Of a stretch of DNA of 64,000 nt, positions 46,001-56,739 are shown one piece after another. The notes below the pieces were generated by a model. That model was given only the letters and a program-made list of their open reading frames with translations, searched no databases and was not told where the DNA came from. The stretch is from Polietes domitor (lineage: Eukaryota > Arthropoda > Insecta > Diptera > Muscidae). The stretch lies in NCBI GenBank assembly GCA_947397865.1, contig OX377619.1, positions 100,161,007 to 100,225,006 on the forward strand. The letters are read 5' to 3'. The translations under genes were made by a program, and so were the position numbers. Every line of letters starts with the position of its first letter. Position 1 is the first letter of the stretch.

Positions 46001-47810
46001 CAAATATGTTGCTAATTGATAAATCATAATCTGCTAAAATGGACCAAATTTTAAAGAGTTAAGGAAACTACGCGATCGGCGTTAGGAATTTACAAACTTA
46101 TAGAAAGATTTAGGATTATTTCTCAATTGTTTTTTCATGGCGATTATGTAATAGTTGAATGCACTTCTGTTCACAATGTTGTATTCAGATCTTACGATCG
46201 AATATTTAGTAAAATCAGCAGAGGAACCAGATTTTTTTTAAATAATTTATTTTTTAATGAAGGAACCAAGATTTTTACATCTATGGTAGGATGAAAGCGA
46301 TCATCGGGATATGTAACCGGAATAGAAGAGTTCCTCCAACGGCTGATTAACAAAAATCAAATCCAAAAGTCTGCCATATACATTATTCACCTGAAAGAGA
46401 TCATAACTTAATAAGGATCCGAAGCAATCTTAACACAATTATTTGCAAGAACTCGAACAAGAATATTGGACTTAACTGATTGATTCCACGTGATTAAAGG
46501 TAGATTAAAATCTCCAAGAACAACAAGTCACACGATTTAGAAGTTTGAAAAGCAAACTGTATTGCGGAAACATGTTTAGAGTATAGTGCAACATCAGAGC
46601 CGGGAAGAATGTAGGAACATGAAATGAATAAATTTATATTCTTAAACCTTACTTTAATTGCAACAAATTCAATATCAACGACGGGAGTCGATATAATTTG
46701 TTCAGAAGGTAACCAGATGGAGTCTGCGATTAGAACCCCACCGCCTGTTTTTAGAACGGTGTGAATATCTGATATTTTTCACATAAGATTTCTGAATTAT
46801 AAATTTTTATCCTGAAGCCAGGTTTCAGTAAAGACAATTAAGTGGTAATTGAAATTATAACTATCAGTATAAAGGTTAGATAATTTAGAATTTATTCCTC
46901 TAACATTTTGATGAACTACAATGAATATGATTATCAGAAGGTAAATAAATTAGTTTTTTGACATAACGTTTGATTGCATCGGTAAATGAACAATATCTGA
47001 TTGAATGTTATATATAAACATATTCATGAATAATAGTTTTCGGCGTCCAAAAATCAGGATTAACAACAGAGTCAAATACGTCTTCAGGAACAATGATTTT
47101 AACCGAAGCTTTACTCCGTTTCTCTGTATATTTAAATTTAAAAACAACAATTTCCACATCTGCATCCAAATTAGATTTAACGTATGATGCTACATCTTGT
47201 ATTGAAGTGTCAGCAGCTAATCGAGGAGCAAAAATTGTTTTTTTTTATGGTACCACTTTTAGTTCTTTAGGAGGGATAAATGTGTTCTAAACACATTTGT
47301 ATTTGTTGGTGAATAGAACTTACTGGAACCATAAGGAGTAATGTCCAACGAAGGATTATTTAATGGTATGGTTTTATTAGTTTGGAATGGACTAATGACA
47401 TCACCTCTTTGAACTCCACTTAAGTAATATCTGGAGCAGTAGGTATAGTAATGGTAATGATAGTAATTGTCGATGCAGGTAATGCGTTCGAATGCAGAAC
47501 ATTAATTGCAGATGGTTTGTTTTTAGATGTGACGTCAGATGTTTCTTTCTTTTACGAAAGGAAATCAGGCTCAGATTGGAGAAACTGTTCTACGCAAGTG
47601 GCATTTTCAAAGACCTTCCTATATTTAAAAAAAATTTCCGTGAGAGATATAAGGTCATTGTTGATCTGGTTAAATTCCTTACGAGTATTTTTAAAGAAGG
47701 ACTAAAATTCAACATCGAGGATTTTACATTTTTTGCAACACCAATCCTTTATCTTCAAGTAAATTATCAACAGTTCGCGCGGCTACTTCGACACACTTAG
47801 CATGTTACGT
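45480..47810 (-). pseudogene. Jockey/CR1-type LINE relic (copy B)
   Basis: Second copy of the family at 65-1480, minus strand. ORF1 remnants at 47810-47005 include EVAARTVDNLLEDKGLVLQKM and DVFDSVVNPDFWTPKTIIHEY. Endonuclease motifs follow: ADSIWLPSEQIISTPVVDIEF (about 46720), GDFNLPLITWNQSV (about 46530) and RLLDLIFVNQPLEELFYSG (about 46340). RT begins with FNTGPDGIPNNILK (about 45680) and LPPLWKESYI (about 45545). The YADD region is missing. It is more complete than copy A but full of frameshifts, and it is rearranged by the 465-bp duplication. Confidence 0.82.
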
Positions 47811-47989
47811 AGTGAAGCAAAGCCAGCAGGAGACCATAAATGATTATCATGATTAAAATGAAAAATCGATATAACCAATATGACTTTTGCATAGCGATAT
47901 GTGTATTTTATGCAAAATGGAATTTGCATAAAATCCGCTGTCTATTAATAAAATAATCAAAACCGGTCAGGTGGTGTAATAATTATTTT

Positions 47990-48460
47990 GGTAATTTTTA
48001 CCAAACACTGCCAATGATTCCACGGCCTACTCCACGCAATAAACTAAATGATTGTTCGAATTTGTCCTTTTTGTGAAACACGTCACGATATGTAAAGGAC
48101 GATCGAATAACGACGAATCTTCACATTTATATTCAAAACAATTGTTTGAAATTGTCAATGGCAAAACCGCCGATGAAATTTCGACCTTTCCAGTTCTTCG
48201 TATAAAACATCATACGAAAGGTGTTCCTAAACATGGTTCAAAATTCACTTAAGCGAACGTGCACATATTTAAGCTGTGTACCGCCGACAGAATTTATCTT
48301 GCATATAAAATTCAACATCGCCGTATTCTGAATTTTATATGTCTGTGAACGTATTCTTGAATTGAATATATATGCCAGCAAACGTTAATCGATACAATAA
48401 TCACAGAGAACTAAATTTTTCTCATTTCAGTTTTGTTTATACATTTAAAAGAGCTTTTCA
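47990..48460 (+). pseudogene. Unidentified decayed coding stretch W2
   Basis: The 66-codon ORF 48052-48252 (CETRHDICKGRSNNDESSHL is not its start but an adjacent-frame reading) is followed by a stretch related to W1. KLCTADRIYLAYKI here corresponds to QCTVDRILLAYKI at about 2320-2365. I cannot place it in a family. Like W1, it lies beside a copy of the same LINE. Confidence 0.35.
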
Positions 48461-48484
48461 AAAATTCACACCACGATCACAAAA

Positions 48485-49010
48485 AAATCGAATTTAAATA
48501 TGGTCATATGTCGGGTAATAACCTCTTTTGTAGAAAGTACGATTAAAAATCGTAAATATTCATTTTGGCTTGCAATGGGTTATCGGATCGAAAAAACATC
48601 TTTTCATCTTGCTGATATTTCTTGTATACGTTTGTCCTCCAACGACTTCATTTCTATCAACAACCTCAAAAATCATTTTATCACAGTTTGCAGTGAGTTT
48701 TTGGGAAAAATAAAATTCTTTAATAACACCTTGTCACCTACTTGAATGTTAGTCTTTTGCATTTCTCTTCGAGTCAGCCTGCTCTTTTCCTTTCTGTTGG
48801 TTCATTAAATCATTATCTGTTAAACATTAATTCACTAGGAGCTGATCCCATGTGGTGTCACGTTTTACATCAATAAAAACTTTTGAATTTCTTCCTTGTA
48901 ATCGCGCTTATTTTCCGACGCTATCTTAATCGTTTTACCAAAGACTTGTTCATATTCTCCACTTAGTCCCGCTTAAAATTTCCGTCCCGCTTTGTTATTT
49001 TACATTATTT
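48485..49010 (-). pseudogene. Ty3/gypsy integrase C-terminal relic
   Basis: The minus strand encodes REYEQVFGKTIKIASENKRD and YKEEIQKFLL, a TPHGISS box typical of gypsy integrase (insect elements have TPAELMF nearby), then KRNAKKTNIQVGDKVLLKN and EVVGGQTYTRNISKMKRC. The frames are broken at least five times. The catalytic core is missing. It lies directly to the right of W2. Confidence 0.75.
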
Positions 49011-49339
49011 TTGGTACGTTGTCGATAAAAAATTTGTTCTTAACTGACAAAAATCTACAATTTCTAAAATATTTAATTAATTGCCCTTAATCTAAATGTT
49101 GGTTCTAATTTTAAGGGAGAATTTAAGATTATTAATAGTAATTCAATCTATACTTTGATAAAATGTAATACAGTGCTACGTTGTTCAATAGATTTATTTA
49201 AAACATATATTAATACGACATAGAATGTCATACAATGTACGAATGGAAACCATAATAATACTAGTAAAAATGACTTTCAATAATATGTTCAGTTGTCTGA
49301 CAAAATATAGACCAATGAAATTGTAGCCTAATAGTAAGC

Positions 49340-49479
49340 TCTATAAACTATAAATGATTCCAATTTAAGTTTCCATGGAGGTTCTGAGGGAAAGTATGCT
49401 TTTTGCGGTTTGGTGTCGATCTCCATGTCTTTGGCTCGTTTAAGGGCTAGAAATACAGTAGACGGGAATCTGATTGGTA
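49340..49479 (-). pseudogene. I-type LINE, ORF2 continuation beyond mariner
   Basis: Minus-strand coding PIRFPSTVFLALKRAKDMEI followed by KAYFPSEPPWKLKLES is the segment that precedes RNase H in I-clade LINEs. It continues the ORF2 that stops at 50026, with the mariner at 49480-50028 lying between them. Past about 49340 the similarity ends and RNase H itself is not recognisable. Confidence 0.65.
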
Positions 49480-50028
49480 AAGAGTGATTTTTTTGAGGTT
49501 AGGATTTTCATGCATTAGTATTTGACAGATCACGTGGGATTTCAGACATGGTGTCAAAGAGAAAGATGCTCAGTATGCTTTGACATTTCATCATGAATCG
49601 TCTTACAAACGAACAACGCTTGCAAATTATTGAATTTTATTATCAAAATGCGTGCTCTGTTAAGAAAGTTCATTGCGCGCTTCCATTTTATGGTCAGTTT
49701 AATCGACCCACTGAAGCGGCTATTCGGGCTATTGTGACTAAATTTCGCACCAAATTTACATTGTTGGACATTAAACCACCAACACGCTTACGTAGAGTGC
49801 GAACTGAAGAAAATATCGCAGCTGTATCGGCCAGTGTTAATGATGACCACCAATTTTCGATTCGTCGCCGTTCGCACCAATTGGGTCTCTGTTACTCAAA
49901 AACGTGGAAATGCCAAAATTGGACTAAGCGGATGGACCAACATTTAAATGAAATTATCTTCAAAAAGTAAATGTCATGGACCAATCTAACGTTTCAAATA
50001 AAGAACCGATGAGATTTTGCAAATTTTA
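49480..50028 (+). mobile_element. Internally deleted mariner (copy M3) inside LINE
   Basis: Left end TA (49478-49479) then AAGAGTGATTTTTT. The ORF 49593-49970 (125 codons) is the cleanest of the three deleted copies. It has MNRLTNEQRLQIIEFYYQ, RPTEAAIRAIVTKFRTKF and RRRSHQLGLCYSKTWK, then directly CQNWTKRMD and HLNEIIFKK. The catalytic core is skipped at the same junction as in M2. The right terminus is missing: sequence passes into LINE ORF2 at about 50028, so some deletion accompanied or followed insertion. Confidence 0.88.
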
Positions 50029-52668
50029 TGATGGTATATGCGATACGCGCTTCAGGAGGTGTTCTTCCGCGGGGAACACAATTTTTGTAGTAAGTTTGGT
50101 GGTAAGTATATCAAATCTTCGATCTAATGTAGTGAAGCCTGACTCTGCCAATAAATTTTTTATTGGAGTAGATTTTAGAGCTCCCAGGGCAGTTCTAATC
50201 GATGAGTGGTACATAGGATTGATTTTTTTTAATTGTGAAGGTGGAGCTTTACCATAAATAACTAAACCATAGTCTAGTTTTGATAAGATAATGCTACGAA
50301 CGGCATTAAGTGTCATGTTGGGATGAGAATTACTTTTCTTGGCAGCAAGACATTTGATTAAGTTTATTCTAGGTTGCAGAGCTAGTTTAAGGTACTCAAG
50401 GTGGGAAGACCATGTAAAACTCTTGTTAAAAATAATCCCTAAAATCTTTAGAGAATCCACTGTTTCAATTTGGTTGCCTTGTAGCTTAATGTTTGTATTG
50501 TAACAGGAGTGTTTTTTGCATATATGTAGGCATTTGGTTTTTGAGAATGAAATTTTACTACCTGTAGTGGTACACCAGTTGTTTATAGATATAAATAAAT
50601 GATCGATTTCATGTTGTATGTCTGTGTTCAAACCGTGTTTAGCAATGATGTATAAATCATCACCGTACATAACATGCTTGAAGAATTTGTTGTCGTAAAT
50701 GATTTTATTAAGTTTGTCGGTAGAAATTTGGAAAAGTATCACCGAAAGGGGGGAGCCTTGAGGAATGCCATTATCCAAAGGTTTCACACAAGAATAGACG
50801 TTATTGACCTTAATTCTGATTTTCCTTTTTGTAAGAAATGCATGTATGAAGTTGATCATTTTCTTTCCAAATTTCCACTCTATTAATTGGGATATAATAG
50901 AGTGTATTCCGACGCGATCAAATGCTTTTTCAAAGTCTATGGATAAAATAGACAAATGGCTCCTGTGGGATAGCGTAGACGCAACAATGTGGTCAATGTA
51001 AGTGAGTGCATCAGTTGAACCCTTGTTAGGTTTAAATGCAACTTGGTGGGCGCTTAGAAGTTTGTTCTTTAGGAGGAACCATGTGATTCTAGTGGCAATG
51101 ATTTTTTCAAGTAATTTTGATGCACACGGAATTAGTGAAATAGGGCGATAACCTTCCACAGAAGTTATGTCTTTATTAGGTTTCTTTATAGGAATAATGG
51201 TGCAAGTTTTCCATTGTTGTGGCATAACGCCAGTAGTGAAGATGATGTTAAACAGTTGAAGATACAAATGTTTAATGTTTGTTGGCAGGTTCACCAGCAT
51301 TGGATATGAAATCTGGTCAAATCCAGGCGTCTTGCCTTTAAAGGAGTGCAGCGTAGATTGTATTTCGGCCATAGTTATGTGTTCCTCTAATAGTTTGGTT
51401 GAGTTATTTAGAGTATAATTAATTGCAGTATTCAATCCGCGTTTGCACTGTATGAAGATATCATTGAAGTTATCATCGTTAGATTGACGTGACCAGGTAT
51501 TAGCGAAGAAGTTTGCGATATCATGAGGACAACTAAGAGTTACATTATTATGTTCGATGTAGCGAATTTGATGGTATAAGTTAATACCCTTAAGTTTACG
51601 AATGTTATTCCAGATTTTGGTTATAGGAGTGTTTGGATTAATTTTACTAGTGAAGGCGTAAAATGATTCACGCTTGGCTAGTTTGCTTTTAAATTTAAAA
51701 AGGGCGTTGGCTTTTTTATATGCTATACTATTAGCGGTTGTAGGATGCTTTCTGAAGTTGTTAAATAATTTTTGTTTGGAATCTCGTAGAATTTTTAGTT
51801 CATTGCTCCACCAGTGTGAGAATTTCTTAGTTGTGTATTTTTTGTAGTGTGGTATAGATTTATTTGTAGCTGCAACTATTATTTTTTGAATCTTAGCAGC
51901 CTCTTTGTTGACGTTGGGCGATAGTTCTTTGAGTTCCGTGTCACATAGGATTTGTTGAAATTTATCCCAATCAGCTTTGTTGGTATTGAACCTCGATTGG
52001 TTGCGAGTTGAATGTGATGCTAAGGAGTGTGGTTGCTGTATTTGTATGTGGATTGGGAAATGATCGCTCCCATTTAACTGTGGATCGATAATCCAAGTTG
52101 AGAGAGGTGCTATATCTGCTGAAGCGAAGGTGAGATCAATATGTGTGAAAGTAGATCTTGTAGAAAAGTGAGTTGCTGAGCCATCGTTTAGCAATATCAT
52201 ATTTGATTGAATTAGGAGATCTTCAATTATGTTGCCTTTGGTAGATGTAGTTGGAGAATCCCATAAGGTAGAGTGGGCATTAAAGTCGCCTAAAATGATA
52301 GTCCGTTGACTATTATTACTAAAAATAGATGATAATTCTGCTGTTGGTAAGGCATCCGAAGGGTTTAAATACAGGGATATAATTTTCAAGTTAAAGCCTA
52401 CGAAGACGTCGATTATAACTGAGAATTTGTTGAAAGATTTGAGATTGTATTTTAGATTGGTTTTGATAAATATTATTGTGCCTCCATGGCTATAACCATC
52501 AGAATTAGAGAAGCATGATGCATAACCATTAAGATGGATTGTATAATCGGAATGGTGGGTTTCTTGTAGTGCAATCACGTCGGGTGAGTTTTCACGGATC
52601 AGAATTTGAAGTTGATGGAGGTTATTATAGAAACCATTTAGGTTCCACTGTAAAATTTTTAGAGTCAT
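50026..52668 (-). CDS. I-type LINE ORF2 (endonuclease-RT), 3'-interrupted
   Basis: An uninterrupted 880-codon frame. Residues about 1-230 form an apurinic-type endonuclease (LQWNLNGFYNN, LQETHHS, GDFNAHSTLWDS, THIDLTFA, GSDHFPI), which nicks target DNA. Residues about 400-720 form the reverse transcriptase: TPGFDQISYPMLVNL, YRPISLIPCASKLLEKII, SIDFEKAFDRV, GIPQGSPLSVILF and the catalytic KHVMYGDDLYIIA (YGDD rather than FADD). The thumb follows. The frame ends at HIPS where the deleted mariner is joined; RNase H is lost. Full I-clade ORF2 proteins are about 1100 residues. Open length suggests recent activity, although this copy is dead without its 3' part. ORF1 lies 36 bp upstream. Confidence 0.9.
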   Translation of the reverse strand: MTLKILQWNLNGFYNNLHQLQILIRENSPDVIALQETHHSDYTIHLNGYASCFSNSDGYSHGGTIIFIKTNLKYNLKSFNKFSVIIDVFVGFNLKIISLYLNPSDALPTAELSSIFSNNSQRTIILGDFNAHSTLWDSPTTSTKGNIIEDLLIQSNMILLNDGSATHFSTRSTFTHIDLTFASADIAPLSTWIIDPQLNGSDHFPIHIQIQQPHSLASHSTRNQSRFNTNKADWDKFQQILCDTELKELSPNVNKEAAKIQKIIVAATNKSIPHYKKYTTKKFSHWWSNELKILRDSKQKLFNNFRKHPTTANSIAYKKANALFKFKSKLAKRESFYAFTSKINPNTPITKIWNNIRKLKGINLYHQIRYIEHNNVTLSCPHDIANFFANTWSRQSNDDNFNDIFIQCKRGLNTAINYTLNNSTKLLEEHITMAEIQSTLHSFKGKTPGFDQISYPMLVNLPTNIKHLYLQLFNIIFTTGVMPQQWKTCTIIPIKKPNKDITSVEGYRPISLIPCASKLLEKIIATRITWFLLKNKLLSAHQVAFKPNKGSTDALTYIDHIVASTLSHRSHLSILSIDFEKAFDRVGIHSIISQLIEWKFGKKMINFIHAFLTKRKIRIKVNNVYSCVKPLDNGIPQGSPLSVILFQISTDKLNKIIYDNKFFKHVMYGDDLYIIAKHGLNTDIQHEIDHLFISINNWCTTTGSKISFSKTKCLHICKKHSCYNTNIKLQGNQIETVDSLKILGIIFNKSFTWSSHLEYLKLALQPRINLIKCLAAKKSNSHPNMTLNAVRSIILSKLDYGLVIYGKAPPSQLKKINPMYHSSIRTALGALKSTPIKNLLAESGFTTLDRRFDILTTKLTTKIVFPAEEHLLKRVSHIPS

Positions 52669-52703
52669 AAAAAGAAGGAAAAAAGAGTTTGTGATTGTGT
52701 TGA

Positions 52704-54146
52704 TTAGTCTACCATATTTTCGATTGGTGTATCTATTTCTTCTCTTCTAGTGGAGAGTTTGGCTGGAGTGAATTGGGGTTTAGTTTCTTTGTTGTTCTTG
52801 CTGTTGTCAAGAGAGTTATCGCTAGGTTTCGCTAGTTTGTTTCTGGTTGAGCTTCTAGTTGTTATGTTGTAGTTGTGTGTGTGTGATGGAATTTTGCTAT
52901 CTTTTGTGGTGTTGGTGGTGGTGGTTAAAGTTTGGAGATGAGTTTGATTTTGATGTAAGAGATTGTTAATGGATGAAGAGAGGTTTTGCAGGGTATCTTT
53001 TGTTGATGTTTTTGTGTTGTTATTTGTTACATTTTTAAGTGTGCTAGTTGTTGCAGAGTTGTTTTCTGTGGATATTGGCAAGTTATTTTGTTTAGTTGTG
53101 ACAGTAGTAGTTTTAGTTATAGGTGTGTTAGTTAAATTTGTTATTGGTTTTGTAAGATTGGCGGGGGAGGCCTGAGAATTTGTGTTGTTTCTTTGCTTTT
53201 GTATTCTGTTTTGTTTTTCTTCCAATACGGTTTTTAAGTCTTCTGTTGGTACGTCAAAATTTTGAATTGGTGTTGATTTAAGTTTGGCCTCTTTGTATGT
53301 GATTTTTTCAATTGTTTTTATTTTAAGAATTTCTTTTCGTTGTTTGATAACGGGGCAATTTTTGTTGTTTGATCTATGATCATGCTTACAGTTTGTGCAA
53401 TAAATTCTGGTGCAAGGTGTAGGGTCATGCAATGTTGAAGAACATATTACACATATTTCTTCCACATGCCTGCAGTGTTTTTTAGTATGTCCGAGTTTGT
53501 AGCATTTTTTGCATTGCATTGGTGTAGGAATATAGGGTTCCACCTTGCAGTTAAGAACCTGCTCTTACCACAGGAGGTAGTTGGTAAAGGTTGAAGTCGA
53601 GTATGTGCATCGATGAGTTCATGACTTGCCCATCCACAAATCTGGTTGTTTTTCGGCAGCCAACTACGCCTTCATGTTTCAAACCTTCAACTATTTCGTC
53701 TTCAGTAAGGTACATAAGATCTGAAGAGAAAACTACTCCTTTTACAATGTTCAGCGTTGGATGTAGGTAGCACTCGATCGGACAAACACCGGGAAGGTTA
53801 GTTGCTTTTAGAAAACGGTTAGTTTGAGCTTCATTTTTAGTTAGCACTAAAATATTGCCGTCACGTAAAAAGGATACTTCTTGGGGTGCGTCTGATGATA
53901 TGCCTTCAAGGGCTTTCGAAACAAGAAAAATGTTGTGGCTTCGAATTGGTTTGTCTACAATTTTACTTTTTAAGACAACGTATTTAGGTTGTTGTGTTTT
54001 GTTATTGATGTTGGTTTTTTTACATTAATGGCAGGGAAATCTTGATTGTTGTTTATATTAACATGGTTGTTATTGATCCTTTTCCGTTTAGGAGAAGGAT
54101 CAACATCCAGCAGGTGGAAATAGTTCCCTCCCGAGGAGGATGCCAT
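52704..54146 (-). pseudogene. I-type LINE ORF1 (gag-like zinc-knuckle protein)
   Basis: The start is probably the Met at 54146 (MASSSGGNYFHLLDVD). Coding runs to about 54000, shifts frame, continues KYVVLKSKIVDKPIRSHNIF through 53847-53551 (TNRFLKATNLPGVCP, LDFNLYQLPPVVRAG), shifts one base at about 53555, and continues 53543-52704. The C-terminal part has three CCHC-type knuckles (CKKCYKLGHTKKHC, CVICSSTLHDPTPC, CTNCKHDHRSNNKNC) and a long Asn/Thr-rich tail. The protein would bind element RNA. Two single-base frameshifts make it inactive in this copy. Confidence 0.82.
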
Positions 54147-55204
54147 CACTGCAGCTCGATCTATCGGCTAGTTGTTTATAAACACTACCAATCAGAGAGA
54201 GAGAAAAACAATTACGAGGAGAAAAACTGTTGTAATTTGATTTTTTTTTTTCAAAAAAGAGAAAGAGCGGTAATAAGAAACACAACTGTTTACGACAAGA
54301 GCTGGTTTGTTACTGATACCGTAAATATTGTTTATTTATTTAGTTATTTTGAGTCCTTGTTAGGGGAAAAGTGATGCCTCTCAACCAATTTAACTATTTA
54401 CAATTCTAACAGTCCACACAGTCAGGGGAGCCTGAAGTTCATGATTACAGATAGAGCCGTTTGATTGGTACCATCTGGCTCCTTTTCCCTTTGTGAATCT
54501 AAAACTACGAATTTGGAAAATATCTAAACACATAAATATTCTAAACACAGCCACTTTAATTTATAATACATTATATAGCTTAGTTTTTCGTGATCCCGCT
54601 TTTTCCTACAAAAACCCCTCCAAATCCCGCTTTTTGAATTCTTAAATCACACTTTTTGTCCAATAAGAGATGGTCACGTTGGTCATGACACGAAGTTCTC
54701 AGCCTTTTTGTATTTCTTTTTGGTGAAAAATATTCATTTAATTTTTCCACCAAAACATCTTAAATCTTAATATTGTTCCTTTCGTCACTTTCTACTAGAG
54801 CTCATTTCACCAAACAAAACAACTGCAACAATGATTTCTAATATTATCTGTCAATGCAATTTGTGGCGTTTTGCCAATCTACAACTTTTCAATTAATTAA
54901 TCGCAATATAATGCTAAATGTAATAATCCGTCGCCAATGTAATAATCCGCATCCATTTAAAATATCTTTATTAGTCTTTTGAGAAACTTGTTTCACATGT
55001 TTACTTTATTTTCATAGAGATCACAATTCTTATCATCTAGTTACAATAGAGAATTAAGGAATGGTTTTGATAAAGATCAGTGTTGCCACAACTAGTATTC
55101 TGTCAATAGTGTGGGCAATTTATGTTTATACTAGTCCTTTTTTCGTAAACGCCACACTAGATGAGAGTGCCCGAAAGAATAACAATTTTGCATATAAACA
55201 AATA
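54147..55204. other. LINE 5' region, then unannotated spacer
   Basis: 54147-54400 is probably the 5' untranslated region of the I-type LINE; its end cannot be placed. From 54400 to 55200 no gene or repeat is recognised. The phrase ccaaatcccgctttttg (about 54633) also occurs, partly, near 1490-1510. Confidence 0.4.
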
Positions 55205-55416
55205 TTTAGGTAGGTTAGGTTATAAGGGCCAGAATGCTCCTGCATTCTGAACACCCGGAGACCATTTTGGATCCATTGTGTACATCCTTTGTTCCTGTAA
55301 ATAGATAAGGATAGGGTAATGCTAGGGAGGGAAGGAAGGTTTAGAGAGAAGAGTTTAGATGTAGAGGTTAGCTACTAAAGAGGAGGACTGATATATGAAG
55401 TAGTGCGTGTATTGTG
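55205..55416 (-). pseudogene. LOA/R1-like LINE 3' end
   Basis: Read on the minus strand the sequence ends ...ataacctaacctaccta near 55208, a CCTAAC-type tail typical of this LINE group. The preceding 200 bp are 3' untranslated sequence. It is separated from the coding part (56567-57510) by the TIR element. Confidence 0.5.
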
Positions 55417-56566
55417 GGCGTACGGTCATAACGCCAAATTGAAAATGTCAAAGCCCAAAAACTATGCGTTGATTGTGTTGTTGTAAAATTTATCGATTTT
55501 TTGGGCAATATGTCGTTGCGTTTGGACATTGTGACATTATTTCTAGGCAATAACGCCCAAATCTGCAACGGCCAATCCACCGACCGTTATAAAACCCAAA
55601 TTTGCGACATATTACCCAAAACCCTCATGATACCATTACAATGCGTTGCTGTCTTTGGACATAATTCATAGGAGAAAATATTTAATCCCGGCCGAAGTCC
55701 GGCTACGTTGAAAACCTTTACTTTGCGTAGCCGGCTTTAGACATACATCATAGGAGAAATTCGCAGAAAACTCTTACTTTGCGTAGCCAACTTTGGATAT
55801 ACCCCACAGCAGAAAATTTGTAATCCCGTCCGAAGGCCTGCAACGTAAAAAACCATTGCAATGCGTAGCCATCTTTGGACATACACCATAGGAGTAAATT
55901 CCCAATCCCGGCAACGCACAAAACTTTTACTTTGCGTAGCCGGCTTTGGACATACCCCATAGGAGAAAATCTTTAATCCCGGCCGAAGGTCGGCAACGCA
56001 AGAAAACTTTTACGATGCGTAGCCACCTTTGGACAACCCATTATAGGAGAAAAACTCTAAGCCCGACCGAAGGCCGGTAACGCAGAAAACTTTTACGTTG
56101 CGTAGCTATACCAAAACGGTATAGCCGGTTTTGAAAATACCCCATAGGAGAAAATCTTTAATCCAAAAACGCAAAAAAACATTACAATGCGTAGCAGTCT
56201 TTGGACATACACCATAGTAGTAAATCCCTAATCCCGGCCGAAGGCCTATAACGTAGAAAACTTTTACTTTGGTTTTTGACATACCCCATAGGAGAAAAAC
56301 TTTAATCCCGGCCAAAGGCCGGCAACACAGTAAACCTGTACTTTGCGTAGCCAACTTTGGGCATAACCCATAGGAGAATATCTTTAATTTTACGAAAATG
56401 CCATAAAGCCCAAAATAAGGTCATAAAGCCCAAACTTTGCGTCATAAGGCCCAAAGAAGTTTGTTGGGCTTTCTGTTGGCTTTGCCCATTTGGGCGATAT
56501 GCCGATTATTGGGCTTTATAACATTTATCGATTTGGTTATGACCTTGGGCGTTATGACCGTACGCC
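55417..56566. mobile_element. TIR element with minisatellite core
   Basis: GGCGTACGGTCATAACGCC (55417-55435) and its exact reverse complement (56548-56566) form 19-bp perfect terminal inverted repeats. The flanks GTATTGTG and GTAATGTG differ at one base and fit an 8-bp target duplication. Inner repeats of aaagccca and gggcttta type extend the inverted symmetry. The interior is mostly an ~80-bp minisatellite and has no transposase. The 8-bp duplication points to hAT- or P-like mobilisation; that is inference. Confidence 0.75.
55650..56395 (+). repeat. ~80-bp minisatellite, about ten units
   Basis: The motif ccataggagaaaatctttaatcccggccgaag recurs with starts near 55672, 55751, 55810, 55891, 55963, 56046, 56147, 56216, 56291 and 56372. 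Each unit includes an acttttactttgcgtagccg-like half. Spacing varies from 59 to 101 bp through small indels. ORFs here arise from the repeats and are not genes. Confidence 0.85.
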
Positions 56567-56739
56567 GTAATGTGTTATGTGTATGTAATCAGTATTTAAA
56601 GTAGAAGCCGCGCGTGATATCAAATGTTTACTTTGTGTCAAAAAGTGCTTTTTCTTCTGTGTGTGGAATTTGATGGCCTGATAGTTAAGTCGAGAGCGCC
56701 ATCTGGTATAAATGTTGGTGGTACCTTTATGGTTCTTAG

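Noticed and set aside
49480..50030. I-type LINE with unusual 3' truncation
   Set aside because: ORF2-like coding resumes at 49479-49340 on the far side of the mariner, so the gap is due to mariner insertion plus deletion rather than to aberrant reverse transcription.
55737..56354. Minus-strand ORFs of 60-82 codons
   Set aside because: They are readings through the ~80-bp minisatellite and repeat the same peptide.
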